From Cesiribacter sp964504565 (GTDB taxonomy: Bacteria; Bacteroidota; Bacteroidia; Cytophagales; Cyclobacteriaceae): DNA of 64,000 nt. The translations under genes were made by a program, and so were the position numbers. The notes below the pieces were generated by a model. The model was not told where the DNA came from and did not search any database. It was given only the letters and a program-made list of their open reading frames with translations. Below, one piece after another: positions 51,820 to 61,221 of this stretch. Where the stretch lies: contig CAZDEY010000001.1 in assembly GCA_964504565.1 (NCBI GenBank), positions 1-64,000 of the forward strand. The letters run 5' to 3'. How positions within the stretch are numbered: the first letter of the stretch is position 1; each line of letters begins with the position of its first letter.

Positions 51820-52761
51820 TTAAACAGATGCTTTCCGGCCAAATACCTCGGCCAGCATACAGCGGGCACTGCCCCCGCCCAAGGTTTCAATTACCGTTAA
51901 ATCGCTGTAAACCAGCTTGCCGTACTTACTTAAAGCCGATAATTGCTCCGGCCTAAAAGCGCGGTATGCCGCCGCCGACATGGCTATAACCGGTTCACCA
52001 TCAGTATTTTTTAGCTGCAGAATATTGCCGGCAAAGCGTTCCATTTGGGCTTCGGTTATTTCAATAATTTCTTTGCCGGTTTGTAATAAGCCAGCTTGTA
52101 CCGCCTGCCGTTCCTGAGGCTTATCAATACTACTGAGGCAAACCACCGCAAACTGCTCTCCTACGCTCATCATAACGTTGGTATGGTAAATTGGTAAGCG
52201 TACTTTATTAACAGTATGCCGGGCCGTAAAGCTTATACCCGTATAGCCCATATCTTGGGCAAATTTCTGTAGGGGCTCAGGGTGCATGCGTACTGAGTAA
52301 GCGGCATAGGCAACCTTATTTTCCCGGTCCAGCACCATACTGCCCGTACCTTCCAGAAACTGGTGGTCATCTTCAAAATTAGTATAGTCGGTTACCTCTT
52401 TAATATAATAGTTATATTCGGTCTGCAACTTATCTAAAACTCCTTTTTCTCGTTCCTTACGGCGGTTGGGGGCAAACATAGGGTATAGCACTACCCTCCC
52501 TTCTTCGTGAAACGAAACCCAGTTATTAGGAAAAATTGAATCCGGGGTAGCCGGCTCGGTGGTATCTTCGGCTATTAGTACGGTTACTCCGGCATTGCGC
52601 AGAGTTGCCACAAAAGCATCGAACTCCGCCAGTGCTTTCCGCTGAATTTCATTGGCACTTAGATTTAAATTTTGCTGAAAATAGTTGTTAACTGCCGTCT
52701 GGTTATTACGCCCAAACGATGCTGGACGAATCATTAAAACGGTATCAGTAAGTTGGGGCAT
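51820..52761 (-). CDS. ctlX: CtlX-like hydrolase (amidinotransferase/arginine deiminase superfamily)
   Basis: A soluble guanidine-modifying-enzyme-fold protein. Features: MIRPASFGRNNQTAVNNYFQ, SIFPNNWVSFHEEGRVVLYP, EGTGSMVLDRENKVAYAA, YHTNVMMSVG (catalytic histidine) and GGGSARCMLAEVFG (nucleophile cysteine). This pattern is that of CtlX, described as a citrulline-utilisation hydrolase. No other arginine or citrulline genes are adjacent, so the pathway is not shown. ATG 52761 (MPQLTDTVLMIRP) is chosen over an upstream codon, which would add a non-family hydrophobic stretch. Confidence 0.85.
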   Translation of the reverse strand: MPQLTDTVLMIRPASFGRNNQTAVNNYFQQNLNLSANEIQRKALAEFDAFVATLRNAGVTVLIAEDTTEPATPDSIFPNNWVSFHEEGRVVLYPMFAPNRRKEREKGVLDKLQTEYNYYIKEVTDYTNFEDDHQFLEGTGSMVLDRENKVAYAAYSVRMHPEPLQKFAQDMGYTGISFTARHTVNKVRLPIYHTNVMMSVGEQFAVVCLSSIDKPQERQAVQAGLLQTGKEIIEITEAQMERFAGNILQLKNTDGEPVIAMSAAAYRAFRPEQLSALSKYGKLVYSDLTVIETLGGGSARCMLAEVFGRKASV

Positions 52762-53029
52762 AAAGTGGACAATAAGGCGGTAAAATATACATAAAGATAG
52801 TAGCAAACAAAATACCGCCTTTGGTTATCTAACCGGTAGAAGTCCTGATAAAGAATTTACGAGCGGCTTTTTAGGCACGTGCCCTCCATAGGGCAAAAGC
52901 GGGCATATATTTAATGTTTAATTTAATTAAGTAGTAAGAAGTCATTCTTTCTGAATAAATAGCATTTTGCTGGCATAAATTGTTAAAAATCTATAATAAT
53001 TCTTTACTTACAGGTTCAATTGCTAGTGC

Positions 53030-56000
53030 ATGGCTCTCTCTAATTTCGATTTCCTTAAAAGTGAATTCCCGATACTATATAATATTGGGCTTTCAGCAGA
53101 ATACAATCTGCATCAGGACCCAAATACTACCTTGTTCAAAATCAGGTTGTTCGGCGAGCGATTGACGGAGAAAATGTTTGCCGAACATGCACTGGAGTTC
53201 CCCTACGAGAACTCCTTCCATAACCGCTTAAGGATGCTGGATGATGAACGAGTGCTGCCTTACACAGTCAAAGATTTGTTCAGTACCATAAAATCGAAAG
53301 GAAATAAGGCCGTTCACCAGCATACTGCCGGTATCGACGATGCCAAGCATGCGCTCTTTTCAGTTTTTAAACTTGCCAAGTGGTTCTACGATACCTATTC
53401 GAATGGTCAGGAGGATATTAGCGGTGTAAAATTCCATATGCCGGAGAATCTGGATGCCCGGCACGCCCTGCACGAACTGGAAAAAGATTATAAAGCTTTA
53501 GAAGACCGCTTTAACAAACTTCTAGAGGAACGCGATACCTCCGGCATTTCAGTAGAGAAGCAGCAGGAAATTAAGGTTAAAGCTGAAAAAGCTGCCCGAA
53601 AAGTAGAGATGTCCGAGGCGGAAACCCGCCGGTTAATAGACGCCCAGCTAAGGCTGGCCGGCTGGGAGGTAGATACCTTAAGCCTAAACTACAAAAACCA
53701 TAAAACCCTGCCCGAACGTGGCCGCAATTTGGCCATAGCCGAGTGGCCGGCCGGAAGAAAGTGGGCCGACTACGCCCTGTTTATCGGCGAAAAACTTTAC
53801 GGAATTGTAGAAGCTAAAAAATATGCCCAAGATATTCCTTCGGATTTGGGGCAGGCCAAAGTATACGCTAAACTGCTGGAGCAGCGCCAAGAATTGGAAT
53901 TATTGGGCCGGTGGAACCAGTATCAGGTACCCTTTCTATTCTCTACCAATGGCCGGCCGTACCTGGAACAAATAAAAACCAAAAGCGGTATCTGGTTTCT
54001 GGATGTGCGCCAGCCCGAAAATATTGCCAAACCGCTGCAAGGCTGGTACACCCCCGAAGGCTTGGTAAAATTATGGGAACAGAATATACCCGAAGCCAAC
54101 AGAAAGCTGGAAGAAAGCCCGCTAGGTTTTCTGGAAAATAGCAGCGGTTTGGGTTTGCGCAAGTACCAGATTAAGGCCATTAAGGCCGTGGAAAAGCGTA
54201 TTATTGAGCAGCCCGATAACCGGCGCGTACTGTTGGCCATGGCTACCGGTACCGGTAAAACCCGTACCGTAATTGGTTTGTGCTACCACCTCATCCAAAC
54301 CAATAGGTTTAAGCGCATTCTATTCTTGGTAGATAGAACCTTATTGGGAATACAGGCCATTAATGCTTTTACCGACAACAAAATTATTGACCTGAATACC
54401 TTTGCCGAGGTGTACGATGTAAAGGGCCTGAAGCAGATAATGCCCGATATTGATACGCGCCTGCATTTTGCCACCGTGCAAAGCCTGGTAAAGCGCCTGT
54501 TCTATAGCGATGAAGAGGATGAAAACATTCCGCCGGTCGATCAGTACGACTGCATAATTATTGACGAAGCCCACCGCGGCTACCTCCTGGATAAGCAACT
54601 GGACGAAGAAGAACTTAATTTTAAAGACCAGCGCGACTATATAAGTAAGTACCGCATGGTGCTGGACTACTTTGATGCTTTTGCCATTGGCCTAACCGCC
54701 ACCCCGGCTCTGCATACCCGCGAAATATTTGGCAAAGCAGCCTTTACTTACTCCTACCGCGAGGCCGTACTGGATGGCTACCTGATTGACCACGACCCGC
54801 CCTACCTGATTAAAACCAAGCTGAGCGAAGAAGGCATAAAGTGGGAGAGGGGCGAGAAGCCCAAGGTGTACGACAAGGAAAGTAATCAACTAATCGATCT
54901 GGAAGAGTTGGAAGATGAGCTGCAGATAGAAATTAGCGGCTTCAATAAACTGGTAGTTACCGAAAACTTTAACCGAACCGTAGTTAAGCAATTGGTTAAG
55001 GAACTGGATCCTACCAGCGAAGAAAAAACCCTGATTTTCTGCGCTACCGATGAGCACGCCAACTTGGTAGAAAACCTCTTAAAGGAAGAATTCAAAGCGC
55101 AAGAGGCAGGCCTGCCGGAAAGTGCCATTCAGAAGATTACGGGTAAATCGTACGACCCCGAAGAGCAGGTAAAGCTGTTTAAAAACGAGCAGTTCCCCAA
55201 TATTGCCATAACCGTAGATTTGCTAACTACCGGAATAGACGTGCCGGCCATTTGCAACCTGGTGTTCCTACGCAAAGTAAAATCGCGGATATTGTACGAA
55301 CAGATGCTGGGCCGCGCTACCCGAACCTGCAAGGAAATTAACAAAGATACCTTCCGGATTTACGATGCGGTGCGGCTGTACGAAACCCTGGAAGACTATA
55401 CCCAGATGAAGCCCGTGGTGGCCGACCCAAAAACCAGCTTTAAGCAACTGGCCGAAGAACTGCCCCTGATACAAACCAACGAGCGGGCTAAAAAGCAACT
55501 GGATCAGATTATTGCCAAGCTGCAGCGCAAAAAGCGCAAAATGAACGACCAGCAGGAAGAGCTTTTTAAGTATAACAGCGGAGGCAAAACCGCCGACGAT
55601 TTCATACACGAATTGCAGCAGCAGCCCCTGCAATTAAGCATCGATGAGATTATCCAGCGCAGCGGCCTCTGGAAGTTTCTGGACGAACTGAAGCCCCAAC
55701 CCGTGGCTCAGTACTTCTCCGATCATGCCGATGAATACCGCGGTACCGAGCGCGGCTACGGCCGGGGCCAGAAACCCGAAGATTACCTGCAGAGCTTCGA
55801 GAAATTCATTAAGGAAAAACAGAACGAAATTACCGCCCTCCGGATAGTTTGTACTAACCCTAAAGAATTAGACCGGAAAAGTTTAAAGAAACTTTACTTA
55901 GAACTGAGCCAGGCCGGCTTTGACCAGAAGAGCCTGAACCTGGCTTGGAAAGAAGCCAAAAATCAGGAAATTGCGGCCGATATTGTTTCCTTTATCCGTA

Positions 56001-56278
56001 CCCTGGCCATAAATGCCGAACTGATAAGTCACGAAGAACGCATAAAACGCGCGGTAGATAAGGTGCGGACCATGCAAGCCTGGAGCCGCATCCAGCTCAA
56101 CTGGCTGGACCGCTTTGAGAAGCAACTGATTGCCGAAACGGTACTGCATCGCGATGATTTGGATGCCGAACCTTTTAGAGAACACGGCGGCTTTACCCGC
56201 CTAAACAAGGTGTTCGACGAGCAGCTGGAAACCATTATCGATACCATAAACGACAACCTGTATACCCAAACAGCCTAA
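53030..56278 (+). CDS. hsdR: Type I restriction endonuclease subunit R
   Basis: The motor and nuclease subunit of a type I system. An N-terminal DUF4145-like region (about 1-150) precedes a coiled coil (about 160-205) and the PD-(D/E)xK nuclease core: DYALF (aspartate near 247) and GIVEAKKYA (about 258-266). The helicase lobes follow with MATGTGKTRT (Walker A, near 404), IIDEAHRGY (near 511), LTATPA and LLTTGIDVPA. A C-terminal helical region interacts with the methylase. At 1082 residues it is intact. The next gene, hsdM, starts 6 bases after its stop, but hsdM is broken, so unmodified host DNA could be at risk unless the methylase works in pieces. Confidence 0.93.
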   Translation: MALSNFDFLKSEFPILYNIGLSAEYNLHQDPNTTLFKIRLFGERLTEKMFAEHALEFPYENSFHNRLRMLDDERVLPYTVKDLFSTIKSKGNKAVHQHTAGIDDAKHALFSVFKLAKWFYDTYSNGQEDISGVKFHMPENLDARHALHELEKDYKALEDRFNKLLEERDTSGISVEKQQEIKVKAEKAARKVEMSEAETRRLIDAQLRLAGWEVDTLSLNYKNHKTLPERGRNLAIAEWPAGRKWADYALFIGEKLYGIVEAKKYAQDIPSDLGQAKVYAKLLEQRQELELLGRWNQYQVPFLFSTNGRPYLEQIKTKSGIWFLDVRQPENIAKPLQGWYTPEGLVKLWEQNIPEANRKLEESPLGFLENSSGLGLRKYQIKAIKAVEKRIIEQPDNRRVLLAMATGTGKTRTVIGLCYHLIQTNRFKRILFLVDRTLLGIQAINAFTDNKIIDLNTFAEVYDVKGLKQIMPDIDTRLHFATVQSLVKRLFYSDEEDENIPPVDQYDCIIIDEAHRGYLLDKQLDEEELNFKDQRDYISKYRMVLDYFDAFAIGLTATPALHTREIFGKAAFTYSYREAVLDGYLIDHDPPYLIKTKLSEEGIKWERGEKPKVYDKESNQLIDLEELEDELQIEISGFNKLVVTENFNRTVVKQLVKELDPTSEEKTLIFCATDEHANLVENLLKEEFKAQEAGLPESAIQKITGKSYDPEEQVKLFKNEQFPNIAITVDLLTTGIDVPAICNLVFLRKVKSRILYEQMLGRATRTCKEINKDTFRIYDAVRLYETLEDYTQMKPVVADPKTSFKQLAEELPLIQTNERAKKQLDQIIAKLQRKKRKMNDQQEELFKYNSGGKTADDFIHELQQQPLQLSIDEIIQRSGLWKFLDELKPQPVAQYFSDHADEYRGTERGYGRGQKPEDYLQSFEKFIKEKQNEITALRIVCTNPKELDRKSLKKLYLELSQAGFDQKSLNLAWKEAKNQEIAADIVSFIRTLAINAELISHEERIKRAVDKVRTMQAWSRIQLNWLDRFEKQLIAETVLHRDDLDAEPFREHGGFTRLNKVFDEQLETIIDTINDNLYTQTA

Positions 56279-56284
56279 TACCCT

Positions 56285-57157
56285 ATGAGTGCTGAAGAAA
56301 TTGCCAATAAGCTCTGGAATTTGTGTAATGTGCTGCGCGATGATGGCGTAACCTACCACCAGTACCTGAACGAGCTAACCTACATACTTTTTCTGCGCCT
56401 GAGCGAGGTAAAAGGCTTTGAAGAGGCTATACCCAAAGAGTACCGCTGGAGCAAACTAACCGCTATTACCGACAATAAGGAACTCTTTGATACCTACCGC
56501 GAGCTGCTGGCCACCATCAGCACTAAAAGCCCTAATGCGGCCGTTACCGAAATATACACCAATGCCTCTACCACCCTGCGCAAGCCGGTAAACCTAAAAA
56601 CCCTCATTAGCAGCATTGATGCCATTGACTGGTACGACGATGTGGAGCAGGATAAAATTGCCACTATTTACGAGGAACTGCTGGAACGCAACGCCGGTGA
56701 GAAGAAGAGCGGTGCCGGGCAGTACTTTACGCCCCGCCCGCTTATTAATGTAATGGTTGACTTGCTGGCCCCCAAACTGGGCGAACGCTGGAACGACCCC
56801 GCCGCCGGTACCTTCGGCTTTATGATTGCCGCCGACCAGTACCTGCGCGATAAGCACGGCGATTACTTTGAGTTGAACAGCGAGCAGCGCCGCTTTCAGA
56901 CCCACGAAGCCTTTAGCGGCTGCGAGCTGGTGCAGGATGCCCACCGCCTGGCGCTCATGAATGCCAAACTGCACGGCCTGGAAAGCCCCATAGAGCTGGG
57001 CGATACGCTCTCGGAAATGGGCAAAAATTTTAAAAATTACGACGGCGTACTGGCCAACCCGCCCTTTGGTACCAAAAAAGGGGGCGAGCGGCCCACGCGC
57101 AATGACCTGATGTACCTGAGCAGCAATAAGCAGCTTAATTTTTGGCGACGGCCGTAA
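56285..57157 (+). pseudogene. hsdM: Type I methyltransferase subunit M, N-terminal part (disrupted)
   Basis: N-terminal helical domain (IANKLWNLCNVLRDDGVTYH) and the adenine-methylase core with KSGAGQYFTPRPLINVMVD, DPAAGTFGFMIAAD (SAM) and the catalytic motif LANPPFGTKKG. The frame runs to LSSNKQLNF and then reads WRRP and a stop at 57155-57157. In intact HsdM about 20-25 further residues (the ..KPGG..AAVVVPDNVLF segment) follow SNKQLNF before the sequence that resumes here in another frame as GDGRKVRTDLMEKC. So an internal segment is missing and the frame is broken at about 57140. It may be a true deletion or an assembly fault. Confidence 0.85.
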
Positions 57158-57662
57158 GGTGCGCACCGACCTAATGGAAAAGTGCCGCCTGCATACCGTA
57201 CTGCGCCTGCCTACCGGCATATTTTACGCCGCCGGGGTAAAAACCAACGTGCTGTTTTTTGAGCGCGGCACCACCGAAACCGGCAATACCGATAAGGTAT
57301 GGTTTTACGATATGCGCACCAATGCCCCCAGCTACGGCAAGCGCACGCCCTTTACCCGCCAGGCCTTTGCCGATTTTGTAAAAGCCTATACCGGCGGCAC
57401 CGCGCTGGAGGATTTAAAGGCCGACTACGCCGGCGAAATAGACCACGCCAAAAGGGAAAAGGTGCAGGATAGCCGCTGGCAGGTATTTAGCCGCGAGCAG
57501 ATAGCCGCCAAAAACGACTCCCTGGATGTTGGCCTGATAGAAGACGAAAGCCTGAGCGGCAGCGCCGAGCTGGGCGAACCCATCGACATTGCCAAAGAAG
57601 CCGCCCGGGAATTGGAGGGCATTAAAGGTGAATTGGACAGAATGATTGCGCTTTTAGGATGA
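57144..57662 (+). pseudogene. hsdM: Type I methyltransferase subunit M, C-terminal part (disrupted)
   Basis: Continues the HsdM homology in a different frame: GDGRKVRTDLMEKCRLHTVL, then RLPTGIFYAAGVKTNVLFFE and VWFYDMRTNAPSYGKRTPFT. The only internal start is GTG 57159, which would give a 167-residue piece lacking the SAM and NPPF motifs. Its last bases overlap the hsdS ATG (ATGA). As written it cannot make an active methylase alone; complementation by the N-terminal piece is conceivable but lacks the missing core segment. Confidence 0.85.
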
Positions 57663-58969
57663 TAGCAAACAAATTCCCTAAAGGTTGGATTAAAATTCAA
57701 CTTGGCGAAATAACTAGCAAACCTCAATATGGATGGACTTCAAAGTCATCTGAAGTTGGAAACATAAAGTATTTAAGAACTACTGATTTAACAAAGGGCA
57801 ATGTGAATTGGGCTACAGTTCCATTTTGCGAATCAGAACCAGATGATATCGAAAAATATAAAATCTTAGATAATGACATATTAATTTCCAGGGCTGGTTC
57901 CGTCGGATATAGTTTTAGGGTTAATCAAGTGCCTGAGAATGTAATTTTTGCTTCTTACCTTATAAGGTTCAAATCCATAATTGTTGAGTCAAAGTATATT
58001 GAATATTATCTAAAATCGCCCTCATATTGGAAAGATATTTCAGGTGTATCAGCTGGAATTGCGGTACAAAATATTAACGCCAGTAAACTTTCAGAACTAA
58101 ATTTACCACTTCCCCCGCTAGCCGAGCAAAAGCGCATAGTGGCGAAGCTGGATGCGGTATTTGGGCATATAGAAACCCTCAAAACCCGATTATCGCGCAT
58201 ACCCGAGCTACTCAAAAACTTCCGCCAGCAAGTACTAACCCAAGCCGTAACCGGCAAGCTTGAAAACAAAAGATTTGAACTTAAGCCTTTTGGTGATTTT
58301 AATGTTGAAATTCAGACTGGACCCTTTGGGAGTGCACTCCATAAGCATGATTACATTGAAGGCGGTACCCCTGTAATTAATCCCAGTCATATAAAAGATG
58401 GTAAAATATATCCTGACATCTCTGTTACTGTTGATACAATAAAAGCAAATGAACTTGGTAGATGGCTTCTACAAGAAGGGGACGTGATTATTGGCAGGCG
58501 AGGAGAAATGGGTAGAGCTGCAAAGTATAATAGTAAAGAAAACATGATTTGCGGTACAGGCTCTTTGGTTATTAAAAAGTCTAGTGATATAAATTCTGAT
58601 TTTTTAAGTCTGTATTTGCGAAGCCCATTCACTATAAATTTTTTAGAGTCAAATTCAGTGGGTTCTACTATGGTTAATCTTAACCAAAAGATTGTCAAAT
58701 CACTTCCTTTTCCTATTCTTACAGTTCAACAACAAAATATTGTTGTTGAACATGTTGAATCCTTATTTGCCGCAGCGGATGCTATAGAAGCGCAGTACCA
58801 TAGCTTAAAACAAAAAATAGATGCGCTGCCGCAGGCGGTACTGGCCAAAGCCTTTAGGGGAGAATTGGTACCGCAAAACCCCAAGGACGAACCCGCCAGC
58901 GTACTACTAGAGCGCATTAAAGCCGAAAAAGCCAAAGCCGGGAAGAAGGGGAAAGGCGTTACCGTTTAG
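57659..58969 (+). CDS. hsdS: Type I specificity subunit S
   Basis: Sets the DNA sequence recognised by the type I complex. Two target-recognition domains, about residues 1-150 and 210-360, each end in a conserved phrase (LPLPPLAEQKRIVAKLDAVF and ILTVQQQNIVVEHVESLF) leading into long helices that set the spacing. The central helix (ETLKTRLSRIPELLKNFRQQ) and the C-terminal one (PQAVLAKAFRGELVPQNP) are GC-richer and like the flanking hsd genes, while both recognition domains are AT-rich. That alternation shows in the bases directly and suggests domain exchange. The gene ends in a very strong terminator. Confidence 0.92.
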   Translation: MIANKFPKGWIKIQLGEITSKPQYGWTSKSSEVGNIKYLRTTDLTKGNVNWATVPFCESEPDDIEKYKILDNDILISRAGSVGYSFRVNQVPENVIFASYLIRFKSIIVESKYIEYYLKSPSYWKDISGVSAGIAVQNINASKLSELNLPLPPLAEQKRIVAKLDAVFGHIETLKTRLSRIPELLKNFRQQVLTQAVTGKLENKRFELKPFGDFNVEIQTGPFGSALHKHDYIEGGTPVINPSHIKDGKIYPDISVTVDTIKANELGRWLLQEGDVIIGRRGEMGRAAKYNSKENMICGTGSLVIKKSSDINSDFLSLYLRSPFTINFLESNSVGSTMVNLNQKIVKSLPFPILTVQQQNIVVEHVESLFAAADAIEAQYHSLKQKIDALPQAVLAKAFRGELVPQNPKDEPASVLLERIKAEKAKAGKKGKGVTV

Positions 58970-58977
58970 ATTCCCGT

Positions 58978-59023
58978 GCTTCCACTCTGATCTGTGTCCT
59001 CACAGACCAGAGTGGAAGCTTTT
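58978..59023 (+). terminator. Long-stem terminator after hsdS
   Basis: GCTTCCACTCTG (58978-58989) with CAGAGTGGAAGC (59008-59019) and, inside, TCTGTG (58991-58996) with CACAGA (59001-59006) give 18 paired bases interrupted by a single mismatch, followed by TTTT. It isolates the type I operon from the AbiE pair. Confidence 0.92.
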
Positions 59024-59076
59024 AAGCCCAAGCCTAGAATCAATAATTGCTCTAATTACAAACTCGTACTTTTTCT

Positions 59077-59134
59077 TATATTTGTTCACTAATTAGTTCT
59101 GTTCACCAATTGTGAACAAAATAAAAAAGTGAAC
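59077..59134 (+). promoter_or_regulatory. AbiE promoter with four-half-site concentric operator
   Basis: A -7 box TATATTTG (59077-59084) overlaps the first of four hexamers: GTTCAC at 59084 and 59101, and its complement GTGAAC at 59112 and 59129. The inner pair and the outer pair share one centre (59109), and both half-sites on each side are exactly 17 bases apart. The last GTGAAC touches the ATG at 59135. This is the layout expected for cooperative self-repression by a dimeric DNA-binding antitoxin. Confidence 0.75.
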
Positions 59135-60157
59135 ATGACTCATAAAGATATTGTACAACGTGCAGCTTACCAGTTAAAGCAAGATATAGAATGCGATATA
59201 GAGTGGGATAAAAGCGTTGGGCCGAAAGAGGTAGATGGTGAGGTCTATGTTACCATAAATGGAGACAGGTTCAGATTTGTGGTTGAGGTAAAGAAAATTG
59301 TAAATAATGCCCAGCTACCTCAGATACTTATTCGAGCCGATCGGTACCGTCCTAATTATATTTTGGTAGCTGAGAAAATAGCTACTAAGGTAAAATCCGA
59401 GTTAAGAAGCGAACAATTAGCCTATATAGAAGCTAACGGAAACATCTACCTAAATCAGCTTGGAACAAAACGAGTCCTGATTTACATAGACGGGAAAAAG
59501 CCGCTACCGGATACTGGTGAAAAGTTAAACCGGGCTTTTACCAAGACGGGCTTAAAGGTAGTTTTTTATTTCTTGCTACACGAGGAAGCTATCAATAAAA
59601 CCCAGCGCGAAATAGCTGAGAAAGCTGGTACCGCCTTGGGTAACGTAAGCAATGTGCTAAGCGGTTTAAAGGCGGATGGGTTTCTGGTACCGGAAAGCCG
59701 GACTACTTTCCGTTTAATAAACCGAACTGAACTGCTGCAAAAATGGGTGATTAGCTACCAGAAAGTATTGAAGCCAAAAATAGAAATAGGCCGCTTTAAC
59801 TTTGCTAAAGAAAACCAGCAATACAACTGGCAAGAAATTGTACTAAACGAACAACAGAGCTGGTGGGGAGGCGAGCCAGGCGCTAATCTATTGACCGGAT
59901 ACCTGAAGCCTGAAATATTTACGCTTTACAGCACCGAAAGTAAAGCTGACCTCATTCGAAACTACCGCCTGCGCCCTGACCCCGCTGGTAAAATTTGGGT
60001 ATACAAAAAATTTTGGGAAGACGAGGAAGCTACTAAAGTAGTGGTACCACCCTTACTAATTTACGCTGACCTGATTAATACCGGTGATAAACGATGTATA
60101 GAAACCGCCCAACGAATTTTTAATGAGTTCTTACAAGATAGATTTACAGAAGCTTAG
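59135..60157 (+). CDS. abiEi: AbiEi-family antitoxin/repressor (type IV toxin-antitoxin)
   Basis: The antitoxin of a type IV system, normally a DNA-binding repressor that also counters its nucleotidyltransferase toxin. The N-terminal 120 residues resemble the AbiEi_2 domain, with an endonuclease-like core (FRFVVEVKKIV, then YILVAEKIATKVKSEL and YIEANGNIYL). A winged-helix region follows (about 150-200: KTQREIAEKAGTALGNVSNV, LSGLKADGFL), then a C-terminal domain ending VVPPLLIYADLINTGDKRCI. The start ATG 59135 directly follows the operator; GTG 59129 is an alternative. It overlaps the toxin gene by 35 bases. Confidence 0.85.
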   Translation: MTHKDIVQRAAYQLKQDIECDIEWDKSVGPKEVDGEVYVTINGDRFRFVVEVKKIVNNAQLPQILIRADRYRPNYILVAEKIATKVKSELRSEQLAYIEANGNIYLNQLGTKRVLIYIDGKKPLPDTGEKLNRAFTKTGLKVVFYFLLHEEAINKTQREIAEKAGTALGNVSNVLSGLKADGFLVPESRTTFRLINRTELLQKWVISYQKVLKPKIEIGRFNFAKENQQYNWQEIVLNEQQSWWGGEPGANLLTGYLKPEIFTLYSTESKADLIRNYRLRPDPAGKIWVYKKFWEDEEATKVVVPPLLIYADLINTGDKRCIETAQRIFNEFLQDRFTEA

Positions 60158-60986
60158 GCAAGATGCGGAGTTGGTACCCATGCTGGAAGCGCTGGAAAGA
60201 GGCTTCGAAAAATTCGATATAGATTTTTACCTGGTAGGTGCGGTAGCTCGCGATGTACATATTGGTATTCATGATTTACCGCAGAAACGAGCAACGGATG
60301 ATATAGATTTTGCAGTACTGATAAGGGATGAAAGCAAGTACGAAGAACTACGAGCCTACCTGATTGCGGAAGAAGGTTTTAGTAAATACAAGCAGAATCC
60401 GCTAGTGCTTCTCTGGAAAAATAGTAAAGAAGTAGATTTAATGCCGTTTGAAGATATAACCGATAATAATAGCATCAGCGTAGCTTCGGTTGGCTTAACC
60501 GATCTGAAAGTAGATGGATTTAAAGAAATCTATGAATCGGATTTGCCCGAAGTTGAACTGGAAGGGGTGAGTAAATTTAAATTTTGCTCGCTACCAGGCA
60601 TCGTTTTGCTTAAACTTATAGCCTGGAGCGATCGACCCGAAATGCGTAGTAGTGATGTGGCCGACATCTGTTATATAATTCAGCATTTCTTTACAATACA
60701 CGATGAAGAAATTTGGGAACATCATAGCGATCTCTTCGCGCTGGAGGAAAGCAAAGAGGAGTACAACGAAACAGAACTGGCAGCCCAGGTACTAGGCAGA
60801 AAAATTGGTACCATAGCCCAACCAAACGAGCAGTTGGTTAATCGGCTTCAGTTAATATTAACCCAAACCAGAGATAAACTGGCTACGGCTATGACTAAGT
60901 ACCTTGATAACGCCATTGAAGAGAGTCGTCGCTTGCTGGTCAAGATTTTAACAGGTATGGAAGAAACAGTAAATAGGAGGCACTAG
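60123..60986 (+). CDS. abiEii: AbiEii-like nucleotidyltransferase toxin
   Basis: A predicted nucleotidyltransferase of the AbiEii/MNT superfamily. Its signature starts YLVGAVARDVHI (G39) and continues RATDDIDFAVLI, with catalytic aspartates D60 and D62; the third acidic residue is probably in KEVDLMPFED. Related toxins add nucleotides to tRNA or other targets and stop growth, aborting phage infection. It starts within the 3' end of the antitoxin gene (ATG 60123), so the pair is coupled. At 287 residues it is in the family range. The tail is helical. Confidence 0.83.
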   Translation: MSSYKIDLQKLRQDAELVPMLEALERGFEKFDIDFYLVGAVARDVHIGIHDLPQKRATDDIDFAVLIRDESKYEELRAYLIAEEGFSKYKQNPLVLLWKNSKEVDLMPFEDITDNNSISVASVGLTDLKVDGFKEIYESDLPEVELEGVSKFKFCSLPGIVLLKLIAWSDRPEMRSSDVADICYIIQHFFTIHDEEIWEHHSDLFALEESKEEYNETELAAQVLGRKIGTIAQPNEQLVNRLQLILTQTRDKLATAMTKYLDNAIEESRRLLVKILTGMEETVNRRH

Positions 60987-61221
60987 CAAAATCTCGCTAA
61001 TTTCCTTCGCCGATTTCCAACTTATAACAGCACCGCCAGTGCGTTTACAATTGCCACGCATTTAGCTAAATACACCCTCAATATCCCTTTCCTAAAATAC
61101 TAAGTCGGTAACTATCATCCCCAGCATAGCATCAGGCCTAGCGAAGTTAAGTCTGTTAAGCTAATCAATAGCTGATTTCTACAATCCCATAAAAATAAGT
61201 AAGAAAATTTCATTACCTTGC

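Noticed and set aside
55268..55633. Minus-strand frame of 121 codons inside hsdR
   Set aside because: It is antisense to the conserved helicase region and hydrophobic only because of reverse-complement codon bias.
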